The notes below the pieces were generated by a model. That model was not told where the DNA came from, ran no database searches, and was given only the letters and a program-made list of their open reading frames with translations. A stretch of DNA of 64,000 bases from Rhipicephalus microplus (Eukaryota > Arthropoda > Arachnida > Ixodida > Ixodidae), in contig NC_134703.1 of assembly GCF_043290135.1 (NCBI RefSeq), positions 115,257,005 to 115,321,004 of the forward strand, read 5' to 3'. Shown in pieces: positions 63,582 through 64,000 of the stretch (the stretch's first letter is position 1; each line of letters starts with the position of its first letter). A program made the position numbers and the translations under genes.

Positions 63582-63926
63582 AAAACTAGAACAAACCAAA
63601 CAACAAAAAAGAGAACAATTACAAGAAGTAATACGTACATACGTGATATCTACGATCTATCTATATATCTATAGATTATACTGCCTTACTTTCCATTCAG
63701 CACAGATACGAATATCTCCTCACTCAGAATGGACGACAACGTTAAGAAACTTTGGGACCGCTAACCGTAACTGCAGCCATATACAGCACGAAAATCTCCG
63801 GGAATATGGAAAGTCGCCGCTGAAAAAACGCAAAACGGAGAACGCGTTGCGAGATCGTCCTTGGTTCAAAGCGCATATGCGTGCACGCGCTTATGCAAAT
63901 GCATGTGCTGCACCCTATCGCGAAAA

Positions 63927-63965
63927 TATAAAGGCTGGGAATGCGAGCTCGGCGAAGAAAGCAGC
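63927..63965 (+). promoter_or_regulatory. Possible core promoter near the right edge
   Basis: TATAAA at 63927-63932 in 'cgaaaatataaaggctggga' is followed about 30 bases later by purine-rich, GC-containing sequence at which a transcript could start (about 63955). Any gene would begin right of the window. The motif alone is weak evidence. Confidence 0.35.
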
Positions 63966-64000
63966 AAAGATCGGCGGGCAGAGGGACTGGAGGAGAATCC

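Noticed and set aside
63398..63640. Frames rich in HTHT or CVCV residues
   Set aside because: They are translation of the CA microsatellite.

Overview
The window looks like nuclear DNA of a hard tick, probably a metastriate such as Rhipicephalus, Dermacentor or Hyalomma. The evidence is about ten copies or fragments of a tRNA-derived SINE that I recognise as the tick Ruka family, tick-type LINEs, and split animal genes with GT-AG introns. I see no bacterial operon, CRISPR array or viral genome. Host coding sequence is sparse and most of the sequence is layered transposons.

Layout. 1-2790: nothing recognised except a Ruka scrap. 2796-13815: a transposon district built around one DNA-transposon family with TTAA-flanked, G-rich ends. 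It holds a decayed copy (2796-8285), a non-autonomous derivative (4720-6267) and an apparently intact copy (10118-13815) with a 646-residue transposase. The decayed copy was split by a second DNA transposon (4311-6668), which itself carries the non-autonomous derivative. 13948-21122: eight minus-strand exons of a DDX6/Me31B-type DEAD-box RNA helicase. The reading frame is preserved through all seven complete introns; the C-terminal exons are not found and presumably lie left of the window. Its introns hold a pogo/Tigger-like element, MITEs and a Ruka copy. 22990-24031: three Ruka pieces. 26602-27468: a THAP zinc-finger protein. 29112-31058: a single-exon neprilysin-like (M13) membrane protein whose zinc-binding HExxH motif is gone.

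32.3-35.6 kb: a decayed Gypsy-type LTR element. 35.6-38.3 kb: a LINE split by a CR1-like LINE. 34.2-40.8 kb also holds members of a hairpin/tetranucleotide repeat family. 41.2-47.3 kb: a nearly complete but broken I-type LINE (endonuclease, reverse transcriptase, RNase H, zinc knuckles). 48-51.2 kb: LINE and SINE pieces. 55302-55579: the first coding exon of a decaprenyl-diphosphate synthase subunit 2 (PDSS2) homologue. 58-59.7 kb: a 120-bp near-perfect palindrome, a broken piece of a tick multigene family, and a LINE tail. The last bases (about 63927 on) may be a TATA promoter for a gene to the right.

The recognised host genes do not form a pathway: DDX6 acts in mRNA repression and decay, PDSS2 in ubiquinone side-chain synthesis, and the THAP and M13-like genes belong to families expanded in arthropods. 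The most notable item is the TTAA transposon family. Its transposase resembles proteins labelled 'Mutator-like', but the TTAA flanks and C-x2-H motif suggest a Kolobok-type element, with an intact copy, a decayed copy and an internally deleted copy in one 11-kb stretch.
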